Shown here in pieces: positions 11,896 to 25,670 of a stretch of 64,000 nucleotides of DNA (the first letter of the stretch is position 1; every line of letters starts with the position of its first letter). The notes beneath the pieces were generated by a model. That model had not been told where the DNA came from, made no database searches, and saw only the letters and a program-made list of their open reading frames with translations. Position numbers and translations under genes: made by a program. The stretch is from Rhodococcus sp. ABRD24 (lineage in GTDB: Bacteria > Actinomycetota > Actinomycetes > Mycobacteriales > Mycobacteriaceae), in assembly GCF_004328705.1 (NCBI RefSeq), contig NZ_CP035319.1, forward strand, positions 4,712,001-4,776,000, read 5' to 3'.

Positions 11896-12768
11896 ATGAA
11901 TGAACTGGCGGAATGGGACATTGTCACCGGCGTGGGCATCACTGCGCTCGGTGTCGCGGCGGGCCGGGCGATCGAGACACATCGAGAGGGCGGGTTGGTC
12001 TCCGATCCGTACGCGGAGGCATTCGTCGAGGCTGCTGCGCCCCCGGTGCCGCTGCCGACCCGGCTCGGTGCGGCCGAGGATCTCGGGATCCCGTGGGAGT
12101 CGATGGCGAACTACATGGGTGTGCGGTCCCGGTTCTTCGACGACTACTTCGGCGCCGCAGGCGAGGTCGGCATCGATCAGGTAGTGCTGCTTGCGGCGGG
12201 CCTGGACGTGCGCGCCCACCGACTGGACTGGCGACCGGGTACCACCGTGTACGAACTCGATGCGCCGAAGGTCCTCGCCTTCAAGGACGGCGTGCTCGAG
12301 GATCAGAAGGCGCGGCCGCGGGCCGATCGCCGGATTGTTCCAGTCGATCTGCGTGAGGAATGGACGGTTCCCTTGCAGCAGAAGGGGTTCGACGATTCTC
12401 GTCCCTCCGCATGGCTCGCGGAGGGCTTGCTGCCATTCCTTCCGAACGCGGCCAAGGAACGCCTGTTCCGATCGGTCACCGAGTTGGCGGCGCCGCGAAG
12501 TCGGATCTGCGTCGAACACGTCGACGACGTCCGCGGCATGTTGCAGGAAGCGCAGTTTCACGACATGAGTACGCGATTCGGGATCGACATGGCAGCCCTC
12601 TGGCCGGACGAGGAGGATTTCGGGCCCGCGGAATGGCTCGGCGAGCACGGGTGGGACGTCGACGTCGTGCGCTCGGCGGAGGTGGCCGAGCGTCTCGGGC
12701 GCTCCCTCGAGAATCCCGGCGACGATCCGATGCGTTCGAGTGTGTTCATCACCGCCGTCCGACGGTGA
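11896..12768 (+). CDS. Class I SAM-dependent methyltransferase, leucine carboxyl methyltransferase-like family
   Basis: This 290-residue protein belongs to the actinobacterial TIGR00027/LCMT-like group abundant in mycobacteria. Recognisable are the N-terminal GRAIETHREGGLVSDPYAE, the SAM-binding VVLLAAGLDVRAHRLDW near residue 95, and YELDAPKVLAFK. The substrate is unknown for nearly all members. It stands alone between kdpC and dapB. Confidence 0.85.
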   Translation: MNELAEWDIVTGVGITALGVAAGRAIETHREGGLVSDPYAEAFVEAAAPPVPLPTRLGAAEDLGIPWESMANYMGVRSRFFDDYFGAAGEVGIDQVVLLAAGLDVRAHRLDWRPGTTVYELDAPKVLAFKDGVLEDQKARPRADRRIVPVDLREEWTVPLQQKGFDDSRPSAWLAEGLLPFLPNAAKERLFRSVTELAAPRSRICVEHVDDVRGMLQEAQFHDMSTRFGIDMAALWPDEEDFGPAEWLGEHGWDVDVVRSAEVAERLGRSLENPGDDPMRSSVFITAVRR

Positions 12769-12862
12769 CAGAGGCCAGGACCGGCCGGCACCGAACACGG
12801 CCACCGGCCGCTGATCGCCGTCCGGGGCCACACCGTAGGCTTTCCGGGAAGCAGAGCGGTGA

Positions 12863-14115
<1,253 letters not shown>

Positions 14116-14120
14116 TCGCT

Positions 14121-14606
14121 ATGTCGGAAGTGCCGCCGGAGAAGGCCGAGAAAACACTGCTCGTCGTCCATCACACCTCGTCTCCGGCCACGCGTGAGTT
14201 ACTCGAGGCGGTGCTCGCGGGTGCGCACGACCCCGAGATCTCCGGGGTGACGGTGCGGTCGGTACCGGCACTGAGTGCGACTGCGGTGGATGTACTTGCC
14301 GCGGACGGCTTTCTGTTCGGTACGTCCGCGAACTTCGGGTACATGTCGGGTGCGCTCAAACATTTCTTCGACACCGTCTACTACCCGTGCCTGGACGCCG
14401 TCGCCGGCCGCCCGTACGGGCTGTGGGTGCACGGCAACAACGACACCGCGGGTGCGGTGAAATCGGTCCAGAAGATCGTGACCGGAATGGAATTGGTCCA
14501 GTCGGCGCAGATCGTCGAGATCACCGGTCCGATCGACGTACAGGTGCGCGAGCGCTGCTACGAGCTCGGCGCGACGGTCGCGGTGACCGTTGCGGGCGAG
14601 ACGTAA
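14121..14606 (+). CDS. Flavodoxin-like / NADPH-dependent FMN reductase family protein (Rv2771c type)
   Basis: This 161-residue protein has a flavodoxin-type fold signature: a first strand with phosphate-binding loop (LLVVHHTSSPATREL), then FGTSANFGYMSGALKHFFDT and GLWVHGNNDT, typical flavin-contacting loops. It probably binds FMN and acts as an oxidoreductase. It lies 5 bases after the previous gene and likely shares its transcript. Confidence 0.8.
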   Translation: MSEVPPEKAEKTLLVVHHTSSPATRELLEAVLAGAHDPEISGVTVRSVPALSATAVDVLAADGFLFGTSANFGYMSGALKHFFDTVYYPCLDAVAGRPYGLWVHGNNDTAGAVKSVQKIVTGMELVQSAQIVEITGPIDVQVRERCYELGATVAVTVAGET

Positions 14607-14674
14607 CGCCGCTCGATTCGTCGGTCTCGGTTCATCGGACCTCGTGCCGGGTGACGCCGGCCGCTGCTGCCGGA

Positions 14675-15109
14675 CTATTTGCCGTCGACGAACTGCGTCA
14701 GGCCCTTGCTGGCGGTCTCGATCGCGGCCTTCTGCGCCTTCTTCACCAGGAAGCCGGGCAGCGGGATCTTCGGGTCGATGCTCAATTCGAACTTCACCCG
14801 CGTACCCGTGCCGTTTGCGATCAGGGTGTACGCGCCATCCTGGCTGTTCTGCTGTGTGCTCTCGACGAGAGTCCAGGACATGCTGCTGTCGCCATTCCAG
14901 GAGTAGTCGACCACCTGCTCGTCGGTGATGCCCATGATCGACACGGTCATCCGGACGCGGTTGGCACGACCGTCGGGATGAGTGCTCTCGATCACGACCT
15001 TCTTGTGGGCGGAGGACCATTCGGGGAGCCGGTCCACGGCGGCGATTGCCAGCATGACTTCGGCCGGTACAGCCTTGACATCGAATTCCTTGGCGCCGGA
15101 TACAGCCAT
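14675..15109 (-). CDS. SRPBCC / polyketide-cyclase-like family protein
   Basis: This 144-residue protein has the START/Bet v1-like pattern common in mycobacteria (VKAVPAEVMLAIAAVDRLPEW, later FELSIDPKIPLPGFLVKKA). Such proteins bind hydrophobic ligands in a deep pocket; the ligand is unknown. Start 15109 follows AGGAG with 8-base spacing; an upstream in-frame start would add 26 unlikely residues. Convergent with the preceding gene. Confidence 0.82.
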   Translation of the reverse strand: MAVSGAKEFDVKAVPAEVMLAIAAVDRLPEWSSAHKKVVIESTHPDGRANRVRMTVSIMGITDEQVVDYSWNGDSSMSWTLVESTQQNSQDGAYTLIANGTGTRVKFELSIDPKIPLPGFLVKKAQKAAIETASKGLTQFVDGK

Positions 15110-15215
15110 GTTTTCCACTCCTCTACCCCGTGAACGATGAGACGCAATTAGACCATCACCCGAGCCGGGATTCCGGCAGGCCGACATCCTGTGCCGCCAA
15201 GCGGGACTGCCGACG

Positions 15216-15677
15216 TCAGGCGTCGTCGGGGCGGTTCTTGCGCATCTGATCGCGCAGCGCGCCCTGAACCGCTTGCGAGACCCACGAATTGAGGGACATC
15301 CCGTCCTCGGTCGCCGCCTCCTCGGCGCGGGCCTTGATCTGGTCGACCAGACGCAGCGTGACCCGACTGATGTCGCCGGTGACGTCCTCGATCGTGCGGT
15401 ACTCGCCGGGGCCGGTGGTGCTGTCGCCGGTGGGGCGGCGCCGGGTGGCCTCGACGGTCGCCTGGGTGCCGTCGAACTGCACGTGCAGGGCGCGGTCGCC
15501 CAACTCCTCCGATGCCTCGCGGGCGAAGTCGGACAGTGCCGAGACGAGCATCAGCTGTGCCGAACGTTCCACCGCCCCCGCGAGTGCGTGCGCGATCCGC
15601 TGGGTGTCCTCGCCGCCGAGGGCGGCGGCCGCCGCGAGATCGTCGCGCAATCGGGCCGTGTATTCGGTCAGTTCCAT
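15216..15677 (-). CDS. Ribbon-helix-helix DNA-binding protein (HicB/Arc-type), probably autoregulated
   Basis: This 153-residue protein ends in a ribbon-helix-helix domain (RVTLRLVDQIKARAEEAA, then SLNSWVSQAVQGALRDQ) after an N-terminal helical region rich in Ala. No toxin gene sits beside it, so it is more likely a stand-alone repressor than part of a toxin-antitoxin pair. Its start codon overlaps the first of five regularly spaced TGACGYCA sites, pointing to autoregulation. Confidence 0.78.
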   Translation of the reverse strand: MELTEYTARLRDDLAAAAALGGEDTQRIAHALAGAVERSAQLMLVSALSDFAREASEELGDRALHVQFDGTQATVEATRRRPTGDSTTGPGEYRTIEDVTGDISRVTLRLVDQIKARAEEAATEDGMSLNSWVSQAVQGALRDQMRKNRPDDA

Positions 15678-15739
15678 GACGCCATTGTGACGCCAAAGTG
15701 GCGTCATTTCAAGGGAAGTGTGACGTCATACTGACGTCG
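15677..15739. promoter_or_regulatory. Five-site operator array with 11-bp phasing
   Basis: TGACGCCA at 15677 and 15688, its inverse TGGCGTCA at 15699, palindromic TGACGTCA at 15721 and TGACGTCG at 15732 fall on an 11-bp grid with only the 15710 slot empty. The array covers the start and upstream region of the ribbon-helix-helix gene and lies between it and thyX. All sites face the same side of the helix, as expected for cooperative binding by RHH dimers. Confidence 0.75.
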
Positions 15740-15829
15740 TGCCGCGAGGGTGAGTCGTGCGGTACGTCACGTACCTCAGGGATAGGGTGCGGATGTTGAG
15801 GGTGCGACACGATTCCCGGGAGGATTTCA

Positions 15830-16582
15830 GTGCGGCATGCGGTGTCCTTGAAGGTCCAGCTGATCGCGAAGACGGAGTTCGTTCCGCCCGTCGACGTGCC
15901 GTGGGAGACCGACGCCGACGGTGGCGAGGCGCTGGCCGAGTTTGCCGGCCGCGCGTGCTACCAGAGCTGGTCCAAGCCCAACCCCCGCACCGCGACGAAC
16001 GCCGGATATCTGCGGCACCTGCTCGAGGTGGGGCACCTGTCGGTCCTCGAGCACGGCAGCGTCAGCTTCTACATCAGCGGGATCTCCCGCTCGTGCACGC
16101 ACGAGCTGATCCGGCACCGTCACTTCTCGTACTCGCAGCTCTCCCAGCGTTTCGTTCGCGAGAACGAGGCCAACGTCGTCATCCCTCCGGCGATCGCCGG
16201 CGACGCACGGCTCGAGGCGCTGTTCGAACAGGCGACCGAGGCCAGCCGGGAGGCGTACTCGAAGTTGCTCGCAGCGCTCGAGGACAAGCTCACGGACGTG
16301 CCCAACGGGCCGGTACGCGGCAAACAGGCGCGGCAGGCCGCGCGCTCGGTGCTGCCCAACGCCACCGAGACCCGTGTCGTGGTCACCGGGAATTACCGCG
16401 CGTGGCGGCATTTCGTCGCAATGCGGGCCACCGAGCACGCTGATGTGGAGATTCGCCGGGTGGCCGTAGAGTGCCTCCGCCAGCTGCAACACGCTGCGCC
16501 GAACGTTTTCGGGGACTTCGAGATCCTCGCGCTCGCCGACGGTTCCGAGGTCGCGACGAGCGAGTTCGCCGGCGTTGACTGA
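15830..16582 (+). CDS. thyX: Flavin-dependent thymidylate synthase
   Basis: ThyX makes dTMP from dUMP using methylene-tetrahydrofolate, FAD and NADPH. The 250-residue protein has the signature [13 protein letters not shown] near residue 95. Start is GTG 15830 with GGGAGGA at 15818. Normal length. It precedes dapA as in M. tuberculosis. Confidence 0.96.
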   Translation: MRHAVSLKVQLIAKTEFVPPVDVPWETDADGGEALAEFAGRACYQSWSKPNPRTATNAGYLRHLLEVGHLSVLEHGSVSFYISGISRSCTHELIRHRHFSYSQLSQRFVRENEANVVIPPAIAGDARLEALFEQATEASREAYSKLLAALEDKLTDVPNGPVRGKQARQAARSVLPNATETRVVVTGNYRAWRHFVAMRATEHADVEIRRVAVECLRQLQHAAPNVFGDFEILALADGSEVATSEFAGVD

Positions 16583-16624
16583 GTGGTCCACCGATCGGGG
16601 GTGCCGTGGGGTGCAACACCGTAA

Positions 16625-19452
<2,828 letters not shown>

Positions 19453-19467
19453 CTCGACCGCCGCGCT

Positions 19468-19508
19468 CGGCAGTATGCGACGAACAAGAAGCTCGTCGCA
19501 TACTGCCG
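19468..19508. terminator. Perfect 16-bp hairpin between convergent genes
   Basis: Bases 19468-19483 and 19493-19508 are exact reverse complements around a 9-base loop. The hairpin sits between the rnj stop and the stop of the opposing gene at 19511, so it can end transcription from both sides. Confidence 0.85.
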
Positions 19509-19510
19509 GT

Positions 19511-19942
19511 TCAGGACTCGAGCTTGCCGTAGTCGACGGTGAACCAGCGCTCGGGACGCATACGGATCAGTACGGCCTTGTCGTTGAAGGACTGGTCCAC
19601 GAACGCCTCGGCCTCAGCCTCGGGCAGATAGCGGCGCACGAGGGGACGCACTTCCTCGGGTGTCACGGAATCCTGGAATGTTGCCTGACCCTCGACGCTG
19701 ACATACCGGTACGGCGCCGACTCGACCTGCGCGCACAGGCTCAACCGCCCGCTGGCGCGGATCAGCCGCTCCTTGACCGTGCCCTTCTCGGTCCAGACGA
19801 CGACGTCTCCGCCGGGGGAGTAGTGGTACCAGACGGGGACCGCGAGAGGCGCCCTGCCGGGGCGTTCGGCCGCGATCACCCCGATGTGGATGCCTGCGAG
19901 GAACTGCTCGCGTTCACTCTCGGACATGGTGGTGCTGGACAT
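19511..19942 (-). CDS. Pyridoxamine 5'-phosphate oxidase-family (flavin-binding split-barrel) protein
   Basis: This 143-residue protein has the split-barrel pattern of small FMN- or F420-binding oxidoreductases: IGVIAAERPGRAPLAVPVWYHY, a KERLIRASGRLSLC turn and RYVSVEGQATF. Start 19942 has GAGGAG 6-8 bases upstream. Substrate unknown; actinobacteria hold many such proteins. Confidence 0.8.
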   Translation of the reverse strand: MSSTTMSESEREQFLAGIHIGVIAAERPGRAPLAVPVWYHYSPGGDVVVWTEKGTVKERLIRASGRLSLCAQVESAPYRYVSVEGQATFQDSVTPEEVRPLVRRYLPEAEAEAFVDQSFNDKAVLIRMRPERWFTVDYGKLES

Positions 19943-20038
19943 GTGTCGCTCCTCTCACGGGAGACCGGACTCCTCCCACGGTAAGGGCTCCCGTCGACAT
20001 GTCCGCCCGGATCAGTGGATCTACGGTTACCGTGTGGT

Positions 20039-20662
20039 GTGCCCTACGCCCGTGACGAACGCCACTGCCTGGTCCAGACGATGCGCGAGGTGGGCCCCAG
20101 CGCCCCCACACTGTGCGGTGATTGGACCGCCCGTGATCTCGCCGCGCACTTGGTGCTGCGCGAGCGCCGCCTCGATGCCGCGCCCGGAATCGTGGTCGGG
20201 GCGCTGTCGGGCTACACCGATCGTGTGCAGCGGGGCATCGCGCGGTGGGAGTGGGACGTGCTGCTGGAGAAGGTCGACTCGGGACCGCCGCTGTGGTCTC
20301 CGTTCCGGCTCGTGGACGAGCAGGCCAACCTCGGCGAGATGTTCGTGCACCACGAAGACGTGCGCCGAGCGCAGGACGATTGGCAGGTCCGCGCGCTGCC
20401 GGCCGGATTGCCGAACCGGCTGTGGGCATTGGCTGCCCGGATCGGAAAGCTCGGGTACCGCCGCTCCCCGGTCGGTGTCGTGCTCGAATGTCCGGACGGT
20501 CGTCGGGCCACCGTGCGATCGGCAGGTGCGGCCACGGTGACGCTCCGCGGCGAGCCGTCGGAACTGTTGCTCCACGCCTTCGGGCGGGACCAGGTGCGAG
20601 TGGAGTTCGATGGCGCCCCCGCCGATGTCGAGGTCGTCGCGACCCTCGACCGCAGTTTCTGA
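20039..20662 (+). CDS. TIGR03085-type DinB/MDMPI-like metal-binding protein
   Basis: This 207-residue protein has the family opening PTLCGDWTARDLAAHLVLRERR and the metal-ligand region FVHHEDVRRA. The fold resembles mycothiol-dependent maleylpyruvate isomerase. Function is unknown. GTG 20039 is chosen because it gives the usual family N terminus; the GTG at 20015 would add 8 residues. Confidence 0.8.
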   Translation: MPYARDERHCLVQTMREVGPSAPTLCGDWTARDLAAHLVLRERRLDAAPGIVVGALSGYTDRVQRGIARWEWDVLLEKVDSGPPLWSPFRLVDEQANLGEMFVHHEDVRRAQDDWQVRALPAGLPNRLWALAARIGKLGYRRSPVGVVLECPDGRRATVRSAGAATVTLRGEPSELLLHAFGRDQVRVEFDGAPADVEVVATLDRSF

Positions 20663-20754
20663 CCGCGCCGCGCGATCCCCGTCCGCCCACGTGAACGGGT
20701 GTGGCGGGTGTTGCGGATGGTCCAGAAGGTGCCGTAGCGACTAGCCTGGCCTGT

Positions 20755-23469
20755 ATGGCAGGGAAGACAAGCGCCCGCGGATCGAGTTCGACGGCATCCA
20801 CCTCGCGGTCCCGCGCGCGCTCGTCGGCCTCGTCCGCGCCGGTGACCCGCACGTCGAGCCGGGGCGAGGGCGCGTCCTCGGCGGCACGGAAGTCCACGTC
20901 GACGCGTAAGCAGGCGTCACCCCGCGGTGGAACCGGCACGCGCCGCCCGGCACCCAGGACCAAGGCCGCGCCGTCGCGTGGAGCGGGAGTCCTCGGCTCG
21001 GTCGGGCGCGGTATCGGAGCCGGGTGGTCGATGGTGGCCAAGGGCGTCGGGGCCACCACGCGCACGATGGGCAAGGCCACCGAGATCGAGCACGGCCACC
21101 GCCGGGACGGGATCGCTCTCGGACTGATCGCGGTCAGCGTCGTCATCGCGGGCGGTATGTGGTTCTCGGCCGGTGGACCGGTGGGGGAGTGGATCGAGAT
21201 CGGTGTCCGCGCCATAGTCGGTGCGGTGGCAGCGATCCTGCCTATCCTCGGCATCGCGATCGCCGTGATCCTCATGCGGACCGAACCGAAGCCGGAGATC
21301 CGCCCGCGGTTGATCCTCGGATCCCTGTTGATCGGGCTCCCAGCCGTCGGCCTGTGGCACATCGCGTCAGGATCTCCGCGGACGGCGGACGGACGTTCCA
21401 GCGGTGCAGGTTTCGTCGGCTACGCCGTCGGTGGACCGCTCACCGACGGCGTGACGGTCTGGCTGTCGGCGCCGCTGCTGCTGATGGCGATGGTCTTCGG
21501 GGTGTTGCTGATCACCGGCACCACGGTGCGTGAGGTGCCGGGTCGGCTGCGGACGTACTTCGGGACCGGAGGCCACGATGACGAGTACGGCGAGTACGAC
21601 CAGACCGACGACCCCGATTTCCGGGACGAGAGTGACGGCGCAGACGACTACGACCCGTCCCGGTTCGATCCGGACGGCTACCCAGAGGAGCGCCCGGCCC
21701 GGCGTACCCCGCGGCGCCGCAGCACTCCCGAGCTGAACTACCCGACGGATGAGTTCTCCCCGGACGATGCCGAGACCGAGGTGATCGGTCTGTGGAATCC
21801 GGCGGTCGCCGACACTCCGAGCCCCGAACCGGCCCCACTGGCACCAGAGCCGGAGCCGGAGGCAGCGCCGAAACCGAAGCCGAAGCCGAAGCCGAGGGCC
21901 CGCACCGTTCCAGCGCCGCAGCCGGAACCCGAACCGGAGTACGAGGCCCTCGTACCCGACCGGGTGGCCGAGGGTGACTACGTGCTGCCGCCGACCTCGC
22001 TGCTGATCGACGGTGATCCCCCGAAGAGGGGCAGCAAGGCCAACGAGGCGATGATCGAAGCCATCACCGAGGTGCTCGAGCAGTTCAAGATCGACGCCGC
22101 GGTCACCGGATACACCCGCGGCCCGACGGTCACCCGCTATGAGGTGGAGCTGGGTCCGGGCGTCAAGGTCGAGAAGATCACTGCGCTGGCCCGCAACATC
22201 GCGTACGCGGTGGCGACGGACAACGTCCGGCTGCTTGCCCCGATTCCCGGCAAATCCGCCGTCGGCATCGAGGTACCGAATTCGGACCGCGAGTTGGTGC
22301 GCCTGGCGGACGTGCTTACCGCGCCGGCTACGCGCAAGGATCGCCACCCGCTCGTGATCGGTCTCGGCAAGGACATCGAGGGCGATTTCGTCAGTGCGAA
22401 CCTGGCGAAGATGCCACACCTTCTCGTGGCCGGTTCGACTGGATCCGGAAAGTCCAGTTTCGTCAACTCGATGCTGGTGTCGCTCCTCACCCGGGCGACG
22501 CCCGACGAGGTCCGGATGATTCTGATCGACCCGAAGATGGTGGAGCTCACCCCGTACGAGGGCATTCCGCACCTGATCACGCCGATCATCACCCAGCCGA
22601 AGAAGGCTGCGGCGGCGTTGGCATGGCTGGTGGAGGAGATGGAGCAGCGATACCAGGACATGCAGGCCAGCAAGGTCCGGCATATCGACGACTTCAACAG
22701 CAAGGTCAAGTCCGGCGACATCACGACACCTCTCGGCAGCGAGCGGGTGTACCGCCCGTACCCGTACATCCTCGCGATCGTCGACGAACTCGCGGATCTG
22801 ATGATGACCGCGCCGCGGGACGTCGAGGAGGCTATCGTCCGGATCACGCAGAAGGCGCGCGCCGCGGGAATCCACCTGGTGCTGGCGACCCAGCGTCCGT
22901 CCGTGGACGTGGTGACGGGTCTGATCAAGACCAACGTGCCGTCGCGTCTGGCGTTCGCCACTTCGTCGCTCACGGACTCGCGCGTCATCCTGGACCAGCC
23001 GGGCGCCGAGAAGCTGATCGGTATGGGTGACGGCTTGTTCCTTCCGATGGGTGCGGGCAAGCCGATTCGGATGCAGGGCGCGTTCATCACGGATGACGAA
23101 ATTGCCGCGATCGTGTCCTATGCCCGGAACCAGGCCGAGCCGGAGTACACGGAGGGCGTCACCGTTGCCAAGGCAGGCGAGAAGAAGGATGTCGACCCCG
23201 ATATCGGTGACGATATGGACGTGCTGCTGCAGGCCGTCGAACTGGTGGTGTCGAGCCAGTTCGGTTCGACCTCGATGCTGCAGCGCAAGCTCCGGGTGGG
23301 CTTCGCCAAGGCGGGTCGGTTGATGGACCTGATGGAGACACGCGGAGTCGTCGGGCCCAGCGAGGGTTCCAAGGCACGCGAGGTGCTGATCAAGCCCGAC
23401 GAACTGGAGGGTCTGTTGTGGTCGATCCGTGGGGGAGATCCTGAGGGCGCCGACGTGGAAGCAGACTGA
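20755..23469 (+). CDS. ftsK: DNA translocase FtsK
   Basis: FtsK pumps chromosomal DNA at the division septum. The 904-residue protein has a basic Ser/Thr-rich start, four membrane helices (about 120-270), an acidic then Pro/Glu-rich linker (about 275-420), the motor with Walker [10 protein letters not shown] near 560 and Walker [10 protein letters not shown] near 675, and a C-terminal gamma winged helix ([21 protein letters not shown]) for reading FtsK-orienting sites. ATG 20755 gives the usual N terminus MAGKTSARG; an upstream in-frame start at 20701 is unlikely. Confidence 0.95.
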   Translation: MAGKTSARGSSSTASTSRSRARSSASSAPVTRTSSRGEGASSAARKSTSTRKQASPRGGTGTRRPAPRTKAAPSRGAGVLGSVGRGIGAGWSMVAKGVGATTRTMGKATEIEHGHRRDGIALGLIAVSVVIAGGMWFSAGGPVGEWIEIGVRAIVGAVAAILPILGIAIAVILMRTEPKPEIRPRLILGSLLIGLPAVGLWHIASGSPRTADGRSSGAGFVGYAVGGPLTDGVTVWLSAPLLLMAMVFGVLLITGTTVREVPGRLRTYFGTGGHDDEYGEYDQTDDPDFRDESDGADDYDPSRFDPDGYPEERPARRTPRRRSTPELNYPTDEFSPDDAETEVIGLWNPAVADTPSPEPAPLAPEPEPEAAPKPKPKPKPRARTVPAPQPEPEPEYEALVPDRVAEGDYVLPPTSLLIDGDPPKRGSKANEAMIEAITEVLEQFKIDAAVTGYTRGPTVTRYEVELGPGVKVEKITALARNIAYAVATDNVRLLAPIPGKSAVGIEVPNSDRELVRLADVLTAPATRKDRHPLVIGLGKDIEGDFVSANLAKMPHLLVAGSTGSGKSSFVNSMLVSLLTRATPDEVRMILIDPKMVELTPYEGIPHLITPIITQPKKAAAALAWLVEEMEQRYQDMQASKVRHIDDFNSKVKSGDITTPLGSERVYRPYPYILAIVDELADLMMTAPRDVEEAIVRITQKARAAGIHLVLATQRPSVDVVTGLIKTNVPSRLAFATSSLTDSRVILDQPGAEKLIGMGDGLFLPMGAGKPIRMQGAFITDDEIAAIVSYARNQAEPEYTEGVTVAKAGEKKDVDPDIGDDMDVLLQAVELVVSSQFGSTSMLQRKLRVGFAKAGRLMDLMETRGVVGPSEGSKAREVLIKPDELEGLLWSIRGGDPEGADVEAD

Positions 23470-23523
23470 CCTCCCTGTCCGGGTTCGGCCGCAGTCGCGA
23501 GGTTGTGATTGAATAGGAATCAC

Positions 23524-23670
23524 TTTTGGAGGGGAGTATCCCCATTCCTGCGGCAGAATCGTCAACACGATCGGCACCGTTGCCGGTCCGGTTCTGTCGG
23601 CTGATCCGCCCCGGTCTCACCGGTGGATCTGCGGGAGAGACCTCCGGTGGTAAAACCTGCCTACCGGAGG
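23524..23670 (+). ncRNA. yybP-ykoY (Mn2+) riboswitch with Shine-Dalgarno-sequestering platform
   Basis: The leader of the TerC gene contains the conserved yybP-ykoY blocks in order: GGAGGGGAGUA at 23528, AUCGUCAAC near 23558 and GGGAGAGACCUCC ending at 23645. The 3' aptamer strand CCUCCGGU (23641-23648) can pair either with the aptamer 5' end (GGAGG at 23528-23532) or with ACCGGAGG (23663-23670), which contains the ribosome-binding site. Mn2+ binding should favour the first pairing and free the site, turning translation on. Confidence 0.88.
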
Positions 23671-23680
23671 GCTATCTCTG

Positions 23681-24676
23681 ATGCACGTCTCCCCGCTCGT
23701 CTGGATTATCACCTGCGTGGTGATTCTCGGACTCTTCGTCTTCGACTTCTTCGCCCACGTGCGTACCCCGCACGCGCCGAGTTTCCGCGAGTCGGCCTTC
23801 TGGTCCGCGGTCTACATCGGTATCGCGGTGATCTTCGGCCTCATCGTCATGGCGCAATGGGGCACGACGTTCGGCGGCGAGTACTTTGCCGGCTACGTCA
23901 CGGAGAAGGCGTTGTCAGTGGACAACCTCTTCGTATTCGTGATCATCATGTCGACGTTCGCGGTGCCACGTGAGTACCAGCAGAAGGTACTGCTCATCGG
24001 CATCGTGATGGCGCTGGTCATGCGCGGCATCTTCATTGCGGTCGGTGCTGCGGCGATCAACACCTACAGCTGGGTCTTCTATCTGTTCGGTGCGTTCCTG
24101 ATCTACACCGCGTTCAAGCTGATCAAGGACGCCGGCCACGAGGCCGCGGCCGAGCAGGAACGCGAGAGCAAGGTCATCACCCTTGCCAAGCGGTTCCTGC
24201 CGACCACCGAGGAGTACGACGGCGACAAGCTGGTCACCCGGATCGACGGCAAGCGGGTCGTGACGCCGCTCATGCTCGCCCTGGTCGTCATCGGCTTCAC
24301 CGACGTGCTGTTCGCGCTCGACTCGATTCCCGCGATCTACGGCCTCACCCAGGAGCCGTACTTGGTGTTCACCGCGAACGCCTTCGCGCTGATGGGTCTG
24401 CGCCAGCTGTACTTCCTCATCGGCGGACTGCTCGAGCGTCTCGTATACCTGTCTTACGGGCTGTCGCTGATTCTGGCGTTCATCGGTGTGAAGCTTGTCC
24501 TGCATGCACTGCACGAGAACACCCTGCCGTTCATCAATGACGGTAACCAGGTCTCGGTGCCCGAGATCTCCACGGTGATGTCGCTGAGTGTCATCCTCGG
24601 CGTCCTGGTGGTGACGGCTGTCGCCAGCCTCATCAAGACCCGCAACAAGACCGACGACACCGCCGCACGCAGCTAG
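23681..24676 (+). CDS. TerC/Alx-family membrane protein, probable manganese exporter
   Basis: This 331-residue protein has about nine membrane helices and the family motifs EKALSVDNLFVF and FALDSIPAI, whose acidic residues are thought to bind metal. TerC/Alx proteins export Mn2+ or load it onto secreted enzymes. The Mn2+ riboswitch directly upstream supports a manganese role. GGAGG ends 10 bases before the ATG. Confidence 0.92.
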   Translation: MHVSPLVWIITCVVILGLFVFDFFAHVRTPHAPSFRESAFWSAVYIGIAVIFGLIVMAQWGTTFGGEYFAGYVTEKALSVDNLFVFVIIMSTFAVPREYQQKVLLIGIVMALVMRGIFIAVGAAAINTYSWVFYLFGAFLIYTAFKLIKDAGHEAAAEQERESKVITLAKRFLPTTEEYDGDKLVTRIDGKRVVTPLMLALVVIGFTDVLFALDSIPAIYGLTQEPYLVFTANAFALMGLRQLYFLIGGLLERLVYLSYGLSLILAFIGVKLVLHALHENTLPFINDGNQVSVPEISTVMSLSVILGVLVVTAVASLIKTRNKTDDTAARS

Positions 24677-24957
24677 TCGGCGAACACTCCGAACACCGGG
24701 ATCCATTCGCGGATCTCGGCCCGCTCGACCAGGTGGGCCCTCGCGAATGGATCCTGGTCGAAGAGGGCGCGGACCTCGGCGGAATCCGTGCCTTCGACCA
24801 TCATCAGGGCGCCGCTGCCGTCGGCGAACGGGCCGGAGGAGTGGACGATGCCGCGGCGGACCAGATCCGCGAGCCAGGCTCGGTGGTCGGTCCGATGGTC
24901 GTCGCGCTGCGCGGACTTCTCGGGAGCATAGGTGTACTGAACGGCAAAGAGTGGCAT
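24673..24957 (-). CDS. YCII-related (YciI-like) protein
   Basis: This 94-residue protein is a small ferredoxin-like-fold YciI homologue (FAVQYTYAPEKSAQR, DHRAWLADLVRRGIVHSSGPF, DPFARAHLVERAEI). Conserved His/Asp residues suggest a small enzyme; the function is unknown. Its stop overlaps the TerC stop tail to tail. Confidence 0.85.
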   Translation of the reverse strand: MPLFAVQYTYAPEKSAQRDDHRTDHRAWLADLVRRGIVHSSGPFADGSGALMMVEGTDSAEVRALFDQDPFARAHLVERAEIREWIPVFGVFAD

Positions 24958-25013
24958 AGGTCGTCCTCGGTCTCTTGAGTGCCCGGTCTCGTGGGCGTCA
25001 GGTCTCGTCAGGC

Positions 25014-25565
25014 TCAGAGAGTCAGCAACATGCGGGTATTGCCCAGCGTATTCGGCTTGACGTAACTCAGGTCGAGGAACTCGGCGACGCCGGTGTCGTA
25101 CGACCGGCACATCTCGGAGTAGACCTCGGCGGTCACCGGTGTTCCCTCGATCTCGGCGAAACCGTGCTTGGCGAAGAAGCTCACCTCGAATGTGAGGACG
25201 AACAGCCGCTCGAGTTCGAGTTCGCGCGCCACCTCCACCAGCTTCGCGACCACGAGATGTCCGGCACCCCGGCCCTTCACCCGAGGATCGACGGCGACGG
25301 TGCGGACCTCGCCCAGATCGGACCACAGCACGTGCATCGCGCCGCACCCGACGACGGTGCCGGCCTCCTCGACGACCCAGAACTCTTGAACCGCTTCGTA
25401 CAGCGTGACCAGGTTCTTCTCCAGCAGGATCCGGCCCGCATAGATGTCGATGAGGCGCTTGATCTCTGGTACGTCGGAGGTGCGGGCGCGGCGCACCAGC
25501 ATCCCATCAGCCTCGTTCGTTCCAGCTGCCGGCGTCCCAGATGTCATGGGGTGAACAGTAGTCAT
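25014..25565 (-). CDS. Amino-acid N-acetyltransferase (Rv2747/ArgA-like GNAT)
   Basis: This protein of about 183 residues has the GNAT acetyl-CoA loop (VKGRGAGHLVV) and closely matches mycobacterial Rv2747 (RRARTSDVPEIKRLIDIYAG, ILLEKNLVTLYEAVQEFWV). That enzyme acetylates glutamate or glutamine at the start of arginine synthesis. Start is uncertain among 25607, 25565 and 25547. Position next to pgsA matches M. tuberculosis. Confidence 0.88.
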   Translation of the reverse strand: MTTVHPMTSGTPAAGTNEADGMLVRRARTSDVPEIKRLIDIYAGRILLEKNLVTLYEAVQEFWVVEEAGTVVGCGAMHVLWSDLGEVRTVAVDPRVKGRGAGHLVVAKLVEVARELELERLFVLTFEVSFFAKHGFAEIEGTPVTAEVYSEMCRSYDTGVAEFLDLSYVKPNTLGNTRMLLTL

Positions 25566-25670
25566 AGCGGCAACGGATATTGTGGGCGGTGTGCTGCCCC
25601 GATCCATCGCCCCAAGCCACGTCCCGTTCGACTCGGGTGTGCCTGGGCGATCCGTCGGATCGGCGCCTTG

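Noticed and set aside
15216..15677. Toxin-antitoxin module
   Set aside because: The RHH domain suggested an antitoxin, but both neighbours are unrelated (an SRPBCC protein and thyX) and no small toxin frame lies next to it.
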